From positions 62,001 through 126,000 of the forward strand of contig JABBOV010000008.1 in the NCBI GenBank assembly GCA_012927625.1: a DNA stretch of 64,000 nucleotides, read 5' to 3'. The notes beneath the pieces were generated by a model. That model was given only the letters and a program-made list of their open reading frames with translations, ran no database searches and was not told the origin of the DNA. How positions within the stretch are numbered: the stretch's first letter is position 1; every line of letters starts with the position of its first letter. Shown piece after piece: positions 7,221 through 15,742 of this stretch. The position numbers and the translations under genes were made by a program. This DNA is from Glaciimonas sp. Lineage in GTDB: Bacteria > Pseudomonadota > Gammaproteobacteria > Burkholderiales > Burkholderiaceae_D.

Positions 7221-10200
7221 TCATTGATTCTCCTGGGTTGGTGGAGCGCTTAGCTTTTTGTGCATCAGGCTAAATAGTACCGGCATCACCAGCAGCACCA
7301 GTGGCAATTGCACGGCCAACCCAGAGATGATCGCGATTGCCAGCGGTTGTTGCATGGCGGAGCCTTGGCCGAGTGCAAAGGCTAGCGGCAACAAGGTTAG
7401 AATCGCCGCCAGCGTTGTCATAGCGATCGGTCGCATGCGGTTTATGCCAGCTTCGATCAAGGCATCCACGCGCGCCATATCGGACGGAAAACTTTGATAT
7501 TCCGAGAAATAGAAAATGGCTACTTCGGTGACAATGCCGACAATCATCGTCATGCCCATCATCGCCGAAATATTGAGTTCTATGCCGGTGATCCATAAAC
7601 CGATGAAGACCGCAAAAATTGACAATAAGGGGATGGCCAGGATGGATAAGGCAATCCGGAATCGTTCATACAGAAACAACAGCAATAGAAAAACCAGTGT
7701 CACCGCGGCTGCAAACACGGTCATCAAGCCTTTGAATGCAATCTGCTGTTGCTGGTAAAGACCACCTAGCTCGTAATAGACGCCCTTGGGCAGCATATCG
7801 GGTGCATCCATCACCTTTTTGACATCGCGAATGGTGGAACCCATGTCACGCCCGCTGATGCGTGCCGTCACCGCAACCATGCGCTTGAAATTTTCTCGCC
7901 CGATTTGCGGCTGGCCGGAAATCGTGGTGATGCGGGCAACGCGTCTGAGTGGAAAAAGATGGCCGTCCGGCGCACGCAACAAAAGTTTTCCCATATCGCT
8001 TTCGGTCGACCTCAACTGTGCCGGAATCCAGACCCGCACACCGACCATTTTCACGCCTTCGCGAATTTGTGTTGTCACTCGCCCGGCCAGTGCGTCTTGC
8101 ACCATGTGGGTCACCGCGTCGGGATCGACCCCTTCCAGCGAAGCCCTGACACGGTCGACCTGGATGTCGAGCGCATCCCCTGCCGGATTGATGCCGTTGC
8201 GAATTTCAACGACGCCTTTGATTTTGGCGATCGCAGTTGCCGTTTTCTGGGCCAAGGTGCCAAGTACATTCATATCGTCTGAAAATATCTTGATCTGAAT
8301 TGGCTGTGGTACGGCTGTCAAATCGCCTATGACGTCTTCCATCAACTGCGCCATCTCGATGTCCAGTCCCGGCACCTGCCGCTCGACTTGAACGCGGACC
8401 TGATCCATTACACTCTCAATCGGATCGCGCGGAAAGGGCTTGAGACGAATGAAAAAGTCGCCTTCGTTGGCTTCGGTCAGGCCGCCACCCAACTGCGTGC
8501 CAGTACGGCGGGAATACGTATCGACATTCGGATTGGCGCGAATGATGGTTTCCACTTGCTGCAACAAGCGATCGGTCTCGGTCAGCGACGTGCCGGGCGC
8601 AGAACGGTAATCCAGGATGAAGCCCCCTTCATCCATGGAAGGCATGAACCCCGAACCGACCTGCTGAAAGGCAACCCATCCTAAAACCAACAGCGGCACT
8701 ATCCCAACCAATACGAGCATTGGTCGCGCCAGGATGCGGCGCATCAGCCAGTCGTATTTTGCATGCACCCAATCGGTCATGCGGCCGCCTTCCTTTTGGT
8801 TGGCGTCCTTCTCGTTGAGCAGATGGTCGGCCAGAATCGGTACGGCCAACCATGTCACCAAAAATGAAATCACCAGTCCGGCCGCCATTGTGAGCGACAG
8901 CGCTTTAAAAAATGCCCCTGTGACGCCATCAAGAAAAGCCAGCGGAATGAAGATGATGATCGTCGATGCAGAGGAGCCAGTCAGCGGCCGCGCGAACTCG
9001 CGTGCGGCTTCCAGCACGCGGCCATGGTGGTCGCCAGAAGCGCCGCGCAGACGCCGCACAATGTGTTCGATCATGACAATCGCATCATCGATGATGAGCC
9101 CTACGGCGGCGGCCATCCCACCCAGCGTCATGATATTGAAGCTCATGCTTAATACGGTCAGCAGCACGACGGTAGCGGCAAGCACGGCGGGCACCACGAC
9201 GATTGCGATGAGGGTAATTTTGAGATTGCGCAAAAAGGCCAATAAGACCAAGGCCGCCAATCCAATGCCGATCAGGATAGCGTCGCGTACACTGGATGCA
9301 GAGGCAAGCACCAGTTGGCTTTGGTCATACCAATTGGCGATCTTCACATTCTTCGGCAATTGAGAACGATAGGCATCGAGTTTGGCCTTGATGCTGCGGG
9401 CGATTTGCACACTGTTGCTGCCGGGTTGCTGATATATCTGCACTAGCACCGCATCATGTCCGTCGGCATTCACACGTATCCATTGCGGCTCGGTGCTGCG
9501 CGCGACACTTGCCACGTCAACCAGGCGCACCAATCCATTGGCACCTGTCTTGAGCACGGTTTGGCGGATGTCTTGGATGCTTTTCAGTCGCGTATCGGCG
9601 ATGCCCAAATAAAGTTTGTAGTGATCCTCCAGTCGACCGACGGCAGACACCACATTGGCGGCCGCCAATGAGCGCGATACGTCATCCATGGCCAAGCCGT
9701 AGGATTGCAGGCGCGCGGGATCGACGATAACTTGGAATTCCTCTTTGGCACCGCCAACGACTTGAATTTGTGCGACTCCTTCTACGCCTGATAGCAGCGG
9801 CCGCAACTGATATTGGGCCAGGTCGCGTAGTTGTGTCAAAGGCAATGCATCCGATGTCAGGCTATAGGCGAGAATCGGAAACACAGTCGGATCCATACGC
9901 TTGGTGCTGATTTGCGTACCGTTTGGCAGTTGCGGCAATACCTGCGCAGCCGCCTGCCCGACTTGCGAGGCGGCCAGCGCCATGTCGGTACCCCAGGCAA
10001 AATTGATTGAAATGTCGGCCGTGCCCCGGCTGGTGGTCGAGTGCACGTCCCGCACGCCTGGCACACGCCGGATCGCTTCCTCCACCAACATGGTGACCTC
10101 AACTTCCATCTGTTCGGCCGGCCGATCGCCAGCGTCGATGGACACCACCACGCGCGGAAAATCCACATTGGGAAACAATGTCACCGGCAACCTGAACGCT

Positions 10201-10283
10201 GCGATCAGCCCTGCGCCCGCCAACACGAACAGGAAAAAAAGAATGGATCGTCGATGGGCCTGCATCCAAGCCGAAAAGTTCAT
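7221..10283 (-). CDS. RND efflux pump inner-membrane permease
   Basis: The 1020-residue protein has the full RND layout: TM1 (about 13-31), the first periplasmic porter region, TM2-6 (from about 333), a second large periplasmic loop, and TM8-12 ending near residue 1010. TM4 carries GLIIDD with Asp399 and Asp400, the proton-relay pair of AcrB-type pumps, so it is proton-driven. The TM4 sequence continues AIVMIEHI, unlike classic AcrB (VVENVER). Substrate specificity cannot be read from the sequence; drug or amphiphile export is more likely than metal export because CzcA-type TM4 motifs are absent. It overlaps the adaptor gene by an ATGA. Confidence 0.93.
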   Translation of the reverse strand: MNFSAWMQAHRRSILFFLFVLAGAGLIAAFRLPVTLFPNVDFPRVVVSIDAGDRPAEQMEVEVTMLVEEAIRRVPGVRDVHSTTSRGTADISINFAWGTDMALAASQVGQAAAQVLPQLPNGTQISTKRMDPTVFPILAYSLTSDALPLTQLRDLAQYQLRPLLSGVEGVAQIQVVGGAKEEFQVIVDPARLQSYGLAMDDVSRSLAAANVVSAVGRLEDHYKLYLGIADTRLKSIQDIRQTVLKTGANGLVRLVDVASVARSTEPQWIRVNADGHDAVLVQIYQQPGSNSVQIARSIKAKLDAYRSQLPKNVKIANWYDQSQLVLASASSVRDAILIGIGLAALVLLAFLRNLKITLIAIVVVPAVLAATVVLLTVLSMSFNIMTLGGMAAAVGLIIDDAIVMIEHIVRRLRGASGDHHGRVLEAAREFARPLTGSSASTIIIFIPLAFLDGVTGAFFKALSLTMAAGLVISFLVTWLAVPILADHLLNEKDANQKEGGRMTDWVHAKYDWLMRRILARPMLVLVGIVPLLVLGWVAFQQVGSGFMPSMDEGGFILDYRSAPGTSLTETDRLLQQVETIIRANPNVDTYSRRTGTQLGGGLTEANEGDFFIRLKPFPRDPIESVMDQVRVQVERQVPGLDIEMAQLMEDVIGDLTAVPQPIQIKIFSDDMNVLGTLAQKTATAIAKIKGVVEIRNGINPAGDALDIQVDRVRASLEGVDPDAVTHMVQDALAGRVTTQIREGVKMVGVRVWIPAQLRSTESDMGKLLLRAPDGHLFPLRRVARITTISGQPQIGRENFKRMVAVTARISGRDMGSTIRDVKKVMDAPDMLPKGVYYELGGLYQQQQIAFKGLMTVFAAAVTLVFLLLLFLYERFRIALSILAIPLLSIFAVFIGLWITGIELNISAMMGMTMIVGIVTEVAIFYFSEYQSFPSDMARVDALIEAGINRMRPIAMTTLAAILTLLPLAFALGQGSAMQQPLAIAIISGLAVQLPLVLLVMPVLFSLMHKKLSAPPTQENQ

Positions 10284-11323
10284 TGCACGCCCTCACGCAC
10301 GGGCATCCCATCCTTCAACTCGTAGTTGCCGAGTACTACCACTTTCAGGCTACCGTCCAAAGGACCGGACACCGCGACGACCCCCTTGTTTTCCACGTCA
10401 GTGGAGACGGCGACACGCTTGGCTTGGCCATCTTTCACCTGAAACAGGTACGTACCCAGCGCATCGCGCAGCACGGCTGATCGTGGCACGACCCAAGCAG
10501 ACTTGGCGCCGATGTCGATGACACCACGCACCTGCATGCCGGGCAGAAAGCCGATCGCCGCACCTGGCAGCACGGCTTCCACGTCCACCAGTCTGGTCTG
10601 GGGGTTGATCGTGCCGAATACTTTCGAGACCTTGGCGTTGAGCACATGGTCGCTACCGAATACTGAAACCAGGCGGATTGCCATACCCGTTCGAACTCGG
10701 CTTACGTCTTCCGGCTCCACACCCATCAATGTACGCAAGCGGCCCGACCGTGCTAGCTGCATCGCCGGCGCGCCGGATTGGATGCGATCGCCTTGTTGCA
10801 CGGCGATGCTGACAACGAGCCCCTCAAAAGGCGACGTCACGGTCTGTTTTCCGATGCCATTTCCCACTCCTCGTTGTGCTGCCAGATTCGCTTGTGCATC
10901 CAAGAGTGTTTTTCGCGCGGCGGCCACTTGGGATTGGGTGGCCAATTGTTGTGCCATTAAATCCTCCATGCGTTTGAGTTCGCTTTGGGCATAAGTCTCT
11001 GCCGATGTGGCTTGGCGATAAGCCGCTATGGCGCTCGCATCGGTGGAAATTACCAATAGCGGCTCGCCACGTTTGACCACTTGGCCGGTCGCGACCAACA
11101 AGCGAACGATTTGCACCGGACGGGGAAAACTGATGTTTTCCGTTGCTCCGGTGACAGGCATGACGCTTCCATACACTGTGAGCGTGTCCGACATTGCTTG
11201 GTGTTGCAAGGAGGCCGTCTTGACCAGCACGCTAGGGACATCGGCAGCAGGCGCCGCCGATGCTGCCGGCGACAAGAGAGATACCGTCATTGACATCACG
11301 AGCAGCAGAAATAGGTTTTTCAT
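10280..11323 (-). CDS. RND periplasmic adaptor (membrane fusion protein)
   Basis: The 347-residue protein has a cleavable signal peptide (to about residue 23, SAASA region) and no lipobox. A split lipoyl/biotinyl-like domain (PRPVQIVRLLVATGQVVKRGEPLL and TSPFEGLVVSIAVQQGDRI) flanks a short alpha-hairpin (about 100-150), and a beta-barrel and a membrane-proximal domain follow. It bridges the permease and the outer-membrane channel. ATGA overlaps with both neighbouring genes indicate tight translational coupling in one operon. Confidence 0.92.
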   Translation of the reverse strand: MKNLFLLLVMSMTVSLLSPAASAAPAADVPSVLVKTASLQHQAMSDTLTVYGSVMPVTGATENISFPRPVQIVRLLVATGQVVKRGEPLLVISTDASAIAAYRQATSAETYAQSELKRMEDLMAQQLATQSQVAAARKTLLDAQANLAAQRGVGNGIGKQTVTSPFEGLVVSIAVQQGDRIQSGAPAMQLARSGRLRTLMGVEPEDVSRVRTGMAIRLVSVFGSDHVLNAKVSKVFGTINPQTRLVDVEAVLPGAAIGFLPGMQVRGVIDIGAKSAWVVPRSAVLRDALGTYLFQVKDGQAKRVAVSTDVENKGVVAVSGPLDGSLKVVVLGNYELKDGMPVREGVQ

Positions 11324-12681
11324 TTAGTATCCTTTTTGTTCTGCGTCGGCAATTCGCCGCCGATCATCGTCAGTAGCGCAATGCGCTGTTCCAACATTGT
11401 CTGCTTGAGCGTGATGGCTTCTCTTTGCTTGGCGAGCCATGCAGTGCGTAGGTTGTTATAAGCCAGCGAATCGATGTTGCCGGCATCGAAAGCGGCTTGG
11501 GCATTTACTGCTGCATGCGCGAGTACGTCTTCTCCTGACTCGACGTTTTTCAATTGCTTCTCAAGCAATTTTTGATCGTCCAGAATCTTCGCGATATCGG
11601 CAAACGCGCTGTTGATGCGCATCTGATATTCGTCGTGCAAGCGCAGGCGTGTGGCTTGCTCGATGGCGATGTTGCCGCGATTGCGATTAAAGATCGGCAA
11701 ACTGATGGTAATGCCAAAGCCCTGCGTATAAAGACCTGAAGTATCGCGCGCACGCGTCAGGCCGATGTTCAGTGCTGGAAATTGTGCGAGGATCGTTTGC
11801 CGGAAACGTTGTTCCTGACTCTCATAGCCAGCTTGCAGAGCCAACAAGTCAGGGCGTCGCGCGCCAACATTGGCCATCGCTGACTTCAACGCTGCCTCAT
11901 TGATAGCTGGCAACTGCGCGTCGCCGACGAGCTGAATTTGCATATCAGGTGCCAGACCGAGAAGTGCATTGAGCTCATGGCGATTGGTGACAAACTGGCG
12001 CATGAGATCGTTGATGGCCGTATCCGTCGTCTGCAGCGCGGCGAGATCGGCATTGGCCACGTCCAGTGCGAGGTTACCTTGAGCCAATGCATGTTGCGTA
12101 TGCTGGTAGCGCGAAAACAGTAGCGCGCGTTCATTTTGCAACATGGATAAAAGCTGTTGCTGACCCAGATTGCGCACGAATAACAGGCGTGCTTGGCTGA
12201 CCACTTGCCATTCCTGCCACAACAGGTTGAGGTCGACTTGGCGCTGTGCCGCCTGTGCTGCATTTTTATTGGCGGAGCGCGTCAGCAAAGCGTTCACATC
12301 GTAGTTCAATCCGAGGTTGAACGCGTTGGTATTGCCGACAGCGCCATTGGTAGGAAAATCCTTGGCAAGACTTAGTTGCGGGTCGGGTAGTAACCCTGCA
12401 GCAAAGGACTGGGCCTGAGCAATGCCGGCCTCGTCGCGTGACACTTTGAGCTGAGGATTGTTGGCGACTGCTAGCATCGCAGTTTCCGTCATGTCCAGAC
12501 CGTCGCTCGGATCGAACCGGTGGCTTGCGAGCTCCGGCAGCGGCATGCGCGTGGACAGCACGGTAAGATGCGGCGCTTGGGCTGGAAAGCGTGGCGTGGA
12601 TTGCAGTGGCAGCGGTTTATAGCTGGCGCAACCTACCAAAAAAGCAACGAACACAGCAACTGGCGTGAGACGCAGTTTCAT
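11320..12681 (-). CDS. RND outer-membrane efflux channel lipoprotein (TolC-like)
   Basis: The 453-residue protein starts at 12681, where AAGGAA precedes the ATG. Longer in-frame starts lie upstream but would hide the lipoprotein signal VAVFVAFLVGC, with the acylated Cys at residue 17. Two OEP repeats follow (for example ETAMLAVANNPQLKVSRDEAGIAQA and ALKSAMANVGARRPDLLALQAGYESQE), typical of TolC-family channels. It is the first gene of the operon OMF-adaptor-permease, with a 4-bp overlap to the adaptor. The presumed operator lies 62-78 bp upstream. Confidence 0.9.
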   Translation of the reverse strand: MKLRLTPVAVFVAFLVGCASYKPLPLQSTPRFPAQAPHLTVLSTRMPLPELASHRFDPSDGLDMTETAMLAVANNPQLKVSRDEAGIAQAQSFAAGLLPDPQLSLAKDFPTNGAVGNTNAFNLGLNYDVNALLTRSANKNAAQAAQRQVDLNLLWQEWQVVSQARLLFVRNLGQQQLLSMLQNERALLFSRYQHTQHALAQGNLALDVANADLAALQTTDTAINDLMRQFVTNRHELNALLGLAPDMQIQLVGDAQLPAINEAALKSAMANVGARRPDLLALQAGYESQEQRFRQTILAQFPALNIGLTRARDTSGLYTQGFGITISLPIFNRNRGNIAIEQATRLRLHDEYQMRINSAFADIAKILDDQKLLEKQLKNVESGEDVLAHAAVNAQAAFDAGNIDSLAYNNLRTAWLAKQREAITLKQTMLEQRIALLTMIGGELPTQNKKDTK

Positions 12682-12742
12682 CGTAATTATTCCTTCAGAT
12701 TGCATTGCGCTAATTACGCTCAGCTTAGGATAGGTGAAAAGA

Positions 12743-12759
12743 ATTAGCTGATTGTTAGG
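12743..12759 (-). promoter_or_regulatory. Putative response-regulator operator of the RND operon
   Basis: The + strand reads ATTAGC-N5-GTTAGG, matching the ATTAGC-N5-ATTAGG pair at 5503-5519 in hexamers and in spacing. It lies 62 bp upstream of the first efflux gene. A further TTAG lies at 12725. This shared site links pump expression to the island's two-component system. The match is visible in the sequence; binding is inferred. Confidence 0.6.
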
Positions 12760-13678
12760 ACCATGCCTATCCGGTTGACACCCAACGACACTACCCGTAG
12801 TGTTTCTTTTCCCCGCTGTAAAGCTCTTCATACGCTGGGCCTCGACGCCTGTGGCACTCCCCAATGTTAATCAGCGTGTGATTATTTCCAAATTCAGCGC
12901 CACATTTTCCAGGGAATCTCTCAAAGTACAGTCCTAGTCGTCATAATCTAGTTTAGCTTGGCAATGTCAAGTGGCAGTTGCGTTGGAAACAGCCAAAGCT
13001 GACAGATGGAAAAAATTGGACGCTGATTAACACCTTGGCGCTCTAGGTGGTTGACAGCCTTCAAACGTCTGCTTTTGCAGAGTGATTTTGCACTACGAAT
13101 AGCTGCTTAGGGGTCGAGACCTGCCCGCCAGGCTTTAGAAAACCAGCCGTTCGTTAAAAAATTTTCGTCAACGGCATGTCTACGCACTTAAGCTGCCGTT
13201 CGTGCCAATGTAGGCGAAGAACGCATTTTGCATAGAATTGGTTCGCGTTCCATCGAAGTCCAGTGACCGCTCCCAGTCTTGAACTGACGTAGAGCATGGG
13301 ACGCCCAACGTCTCTTGAAGGCCGACAGTACCCACTGGCATTCTAATCCCGAATGGCCGTTGACAATGCACAGCTGCCCGTCAGGTGAAAAAATCTAGCA
13401 TCATCGAGTCAATGGCCGCTTCGGAGCAGCGCACGGAATCAATGACCGCAATGGAGAACAGAAGCCAGTGGCTGGTCCTCTGGCCGTTAGTTGACCTTAG
13501 ACGTGCCTTCAAACTCGCCCCATTTTGAAAACCAATTACCTCAGCGAATGCACAAGTACTTATTGGAAATTTCCGACCAAAAAAGTGTAGGAAATATGGC
13601 CATTTGTTGAACATTTGACATAAAGCCTCCAGCGCGCCATGCATCGTCGGCTCAGCCTCTAATTTGATTTGGTTGGTT
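12760..13678. other. Island right-end region without a convincing gene
   Basis: Between the efflux promoter and the right repeat cluster I find no reading frame with recognisable motifs. A 116-codon frame on the minus strand (13381-13731) and a 63-codon one (13180-13371) have no good ribosome site and no family signature. The stretch may hold decayed genes or the excision control region of the element. Confidence 0.5.
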
Positions 13679-13750
13679 CGGTAAAAACGGTACACATACG
13701 GTACATCCATCATGTTTGCGCGATTTCGCAAAATTACGGTAAAGTACTGA
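13679..13750 (+). repeat. Right cluster of CGGTACA repeats (putative integrase arm sites)
   Basis: CGGTAAA (13679), CGGTACA (13688) and CGGTACA (13699) repeat the left-end triplet at 2057 with the same 9- and 11-bp spacing and the same orientation. A fourth site, CGGTAAAGTACTGA, at 13737 matches CGATACAGTACTGG at 2096. The cluster ends 76 bp before attR. Confidence 0.65.
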
Positions 13751-13826
13751 TTCGTAATTACTTTTAACTTTTGTAAACTACGCTTACATTACCTTGATTG
13801 TGCTGGACAGACGGTTTAGCTGGCAA

Positions 13827-13873
13827 ACTCTTAATCCGTTGGTCGCAGGTTCGATCCCCGCACGGCCTACCAA
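13827..13873 (+). repeat. attR: 47-bp direct repeat, right end of island
   Basis: This is an exact copy of 1963-2009, starting at the anticodon stem of tRNA-Lys(CUU) and running through CCA. No D-arm or acceptor 5' half precedes it, so it is a tRNA fragment and not a gene. It marks the right island border. Confidence 0.92.
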
Positions 13874-13882
13874 AATGACGAA

Positions 13883-13915
13883 GGGCTAGCCTTAACCGGC
13901 TAGCCCTTTTGTTTT
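13883..13915 (+). terminator. Terminator following attR (probable original tRNA-Lys terminator)
   Basis: A perfect 9-bp stem GGGCTAGCC (13883-13891) with GGCTAGCCC (13898-13906), a 6-nt loop and a T-rich tail. It begins 10 bp after the displaced tRNA end, so before the insertion it would have terminated the tRNA-Lys(CUU) transcript. It could also stop transcripts leaving the island. Confidence 0.8.
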
Positions 13916-14100
13916 GTGCGCGCCGTTGAAACCAGCCAGAAAGCTACATGCGCTTTCGTACTGATTTGCGCTTGGTTTTACAATAAAAATTCCATCGCAA
14001 GCCCTGCACGGATGGAGGATTGGAATTAATCCAACCCAGCCATTCGCGCATGACGCAGTTCGCCCCAAACATCAATTCACAGCGTTCTGTCCGAACACCC

Positions 14101-15654
14101 TCAATGCGCTCCCGCTGCATCGATCGGGCCGTGTGATTTGATCGGTTTGGCCATCCAGACAAAACCGATCAACAGCAAGAACATGATGGCCGAGATCCAG
14201 AAAATATCAGCGGCGGCCATGGTGCTGGCTTGCACGCTCATTAAACGATCAATTACTGACAGTGCTTGCGAATCACTCATGCCTTGACTGGTCATGCCCT
14301 GTACCGCCTGCTGGAAGGCCGGATTAAGCGGCCCCGAATGTTCCGCCAATTGTGCGTGATGCAAAGCAGTGCGGCTATCCCACAAAGTAGTGGAAACCGA
14401 AGCGCCGATGCCGCCGAACATGATGCGTACAAAATTCGACAAACCGGACGCCGCCGCCATTTTATCGTGCGGCTGTCCCGACAAGATAATGGAACTAAGC
14501 GGAATAAAAAACATCGACATCGCTGCACCCTGAATCAGGGTTGGAATCATCAATGCCATTGTGTCCACCTCGGGCGTGTATCTGGAACGCAAATAAAACA
14601 CCAGCGCAAAGATGATGAAAGCACACGACGCCACGATGCGACTATCGGTCTTTGGCAGCAATTTGCCGATAATCGGCGACAGGATGATGGCGAGTATGCC
14701 AACCGGCGCCATGACCTTGCCGGCTTCGGTTGCGGTGTAGCCGATCTGGGTTTGCAGCCACAGCGGCAATATCACCAGACTACCGAAGAACAGGCCGTAA
14801 CCGACCGAGATCGCGATCACGCCGGAGCTGAAATTGCGGCCTTTGAACAAGGATAAATCCACCACCGGGTGCGCGTCGCCCAGCTCCCAAATGATGAAGT
14901 AGATAAAGCCGACCAGCGCCACGGCCGCCAGCAGGACGATCTCGCCGGAGCTAAACCAGTCCAGTTCCTTACCCTTGTCGAGCATTAATTGCAACGAGCC
15001 GACCCAGATAACCAGCAATGCCAAACCGATTTTATCGATCGGCAGACTGCGGGTGACGGATTCACGCTTGCGATAAATCAGCCATGTGAGCCATAAGGTG
15101 AATGCACCGACCGGAATATTGATATAAAAAATCCACGGCCAACTGTAATTGTCCGAAATCCAGCCGCCCAAAAGCGGCCCCATGATGGGCGCCACCAGCG
15201 TAGTCATACCCCACAACGCCAGCGCCATTGAACTTTTGGCAACCGGGTAACTGGCTAACAGCAGGGTTTGCGACAAGGGGATCATCGGCCCGGCCACCGC
15301 ACCCTGCAACACGCGTGCGGCGATCAAAGTTTCGATATTCGGCGCCAGGCCGCACATCCACGAGGCAATGACAAACAGCAATATCGACGTCATGAACAGG
15401 CGTACCTGGCCGAAACGCGTGGTCAGCCAACCGGTCAGCGGCACCGAAATAGCGTTGGCAACCGCAAACGAAGTGATGACCCAAGTGCCCTGTTGCGGCG
15501 ATATCCCCATGTCGCCGGAGATGGCAGGAATCGACACGTTGGCAATTGATGAATCGAGCACGTTCATGAACACAGCCAGCGACACGGCCAAGGTACCCAG
15601 CGCTAACTGGGTACCTGTAAGCGGCTGTACAGCGGGGCGAATAGGGGAGTTCAT
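14101..15654 (-). CDS. emrB: EmrB-type MFS multidrug exporter (DHA2, 14 TM)
   Basis: The 517-residue protein has 14 predicted helices. It shows family motifs in TM1 (VFMNVLDSSIANVSIPAI, with the conserved Asp), the loop 2-3 motif GWLTTRFGQVRLF, and motif C in TM5 (APIMGPLLGGWISDNYSW), all marks of DHA2 drug/proton antiporters. It acts with the EmrA adaptor and an outer-membrane channel to export amphiphilic drugs across both membranes. It is the last gene of the marR-OMF-emrA-emrB cluster and lies just outside the island. Confidence 0.92.
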   Translation of the reverse strand: MNSPIRPAVQPLTGTQLALGTLAVSLAVFMNVLDSSIANVSIPAISGDMGISPQQGTWVITSFAVANAISVPLTGWLTTRFGQVRLFMTSILLFVIASWMCGLAPNIETLIAARVLQGAVAGPMIPLSQTLLLASYPVAKSSMALALWGMTTLVAPIMGPLLGGWISDNYSWPWIFYINIPVGAFTLWLTWLIYRKRESVTRSLPIDKIGLALLVIWVGSLQLMLDKGKELDWFSSGEIVLLAAVALVGFIYFIIWELGDAHPVVDLSLFKGRNFSSGVIAISVGYGLFFGSLVILPLWLQTQIGYTATEAGKVMAPVGILAIILSPIIGKLLPKTDSRIVASCAFIIFALVFYLRSRYTPEVDTMALMIPTLIQGAAMSMFFIPLSSIILSGQPHDKMAAASGLSNFVRIMFGGIGASVSTTLWDSRTALHHAQLAEHSGPLNPAFQQAVQGMTSQGMSDSQALSVIDRLMSVQASTMAAADIFWISAIMFLLLIGFVWMAKPIKSHGPIDAAGAH

Positions 15655-15742
15655 AGAAACAACCTGGTTGCTTAATTAATCAAAAACGTTAATCAAAAAA
15701 CGTCAATCAAAAACGCGGGCAGAACGCCCTGCGCAATCGGGT

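Larger units (their letters stand above)
1963..13873 (+). mobile_element. Genomic island in tRNA-Lys(CUU), about 11.9 kb
   Basis: The island is bounded by a perfect 47-bp repeat of the tRNA 3' end and starts with a tyrosine integrase adjacent to the tRNA, now a pseudogene. Matching CGGTA-type repeats sit just inside both ends. The cargo is a two-component system, a PepSY protein, a secreted coiled-coil protein, a COG4705-type membrane protein and an RND efflux operon. About 1.1 kb at the right end holds no convincing gene. No conjugation, phage or replication genes are present, so this is an integrase-only island or a decayed remnant of a larger one. Confidence 0.88.

Noticed and set aside
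7221-10283. Assignment of the RND pump to heavy metal export
   Set aside because: TM4 has the Asp-Asp pair of drug-type pumps and lacks CzcA/CusA metal motifs; neighbours are not metal genes.
13381-13731. 116-codon minus-strand frame near the island right end
   Set aside because: No ribosome site, no family motif, and the start lies inside the CGGTACA repeat cluster.
13827-13873. A possible third tRNA-Lys gene
   Set aside because: Only the 3' part is present and there is no acceptor 5' arm or D-arm; it is the attR repeat.
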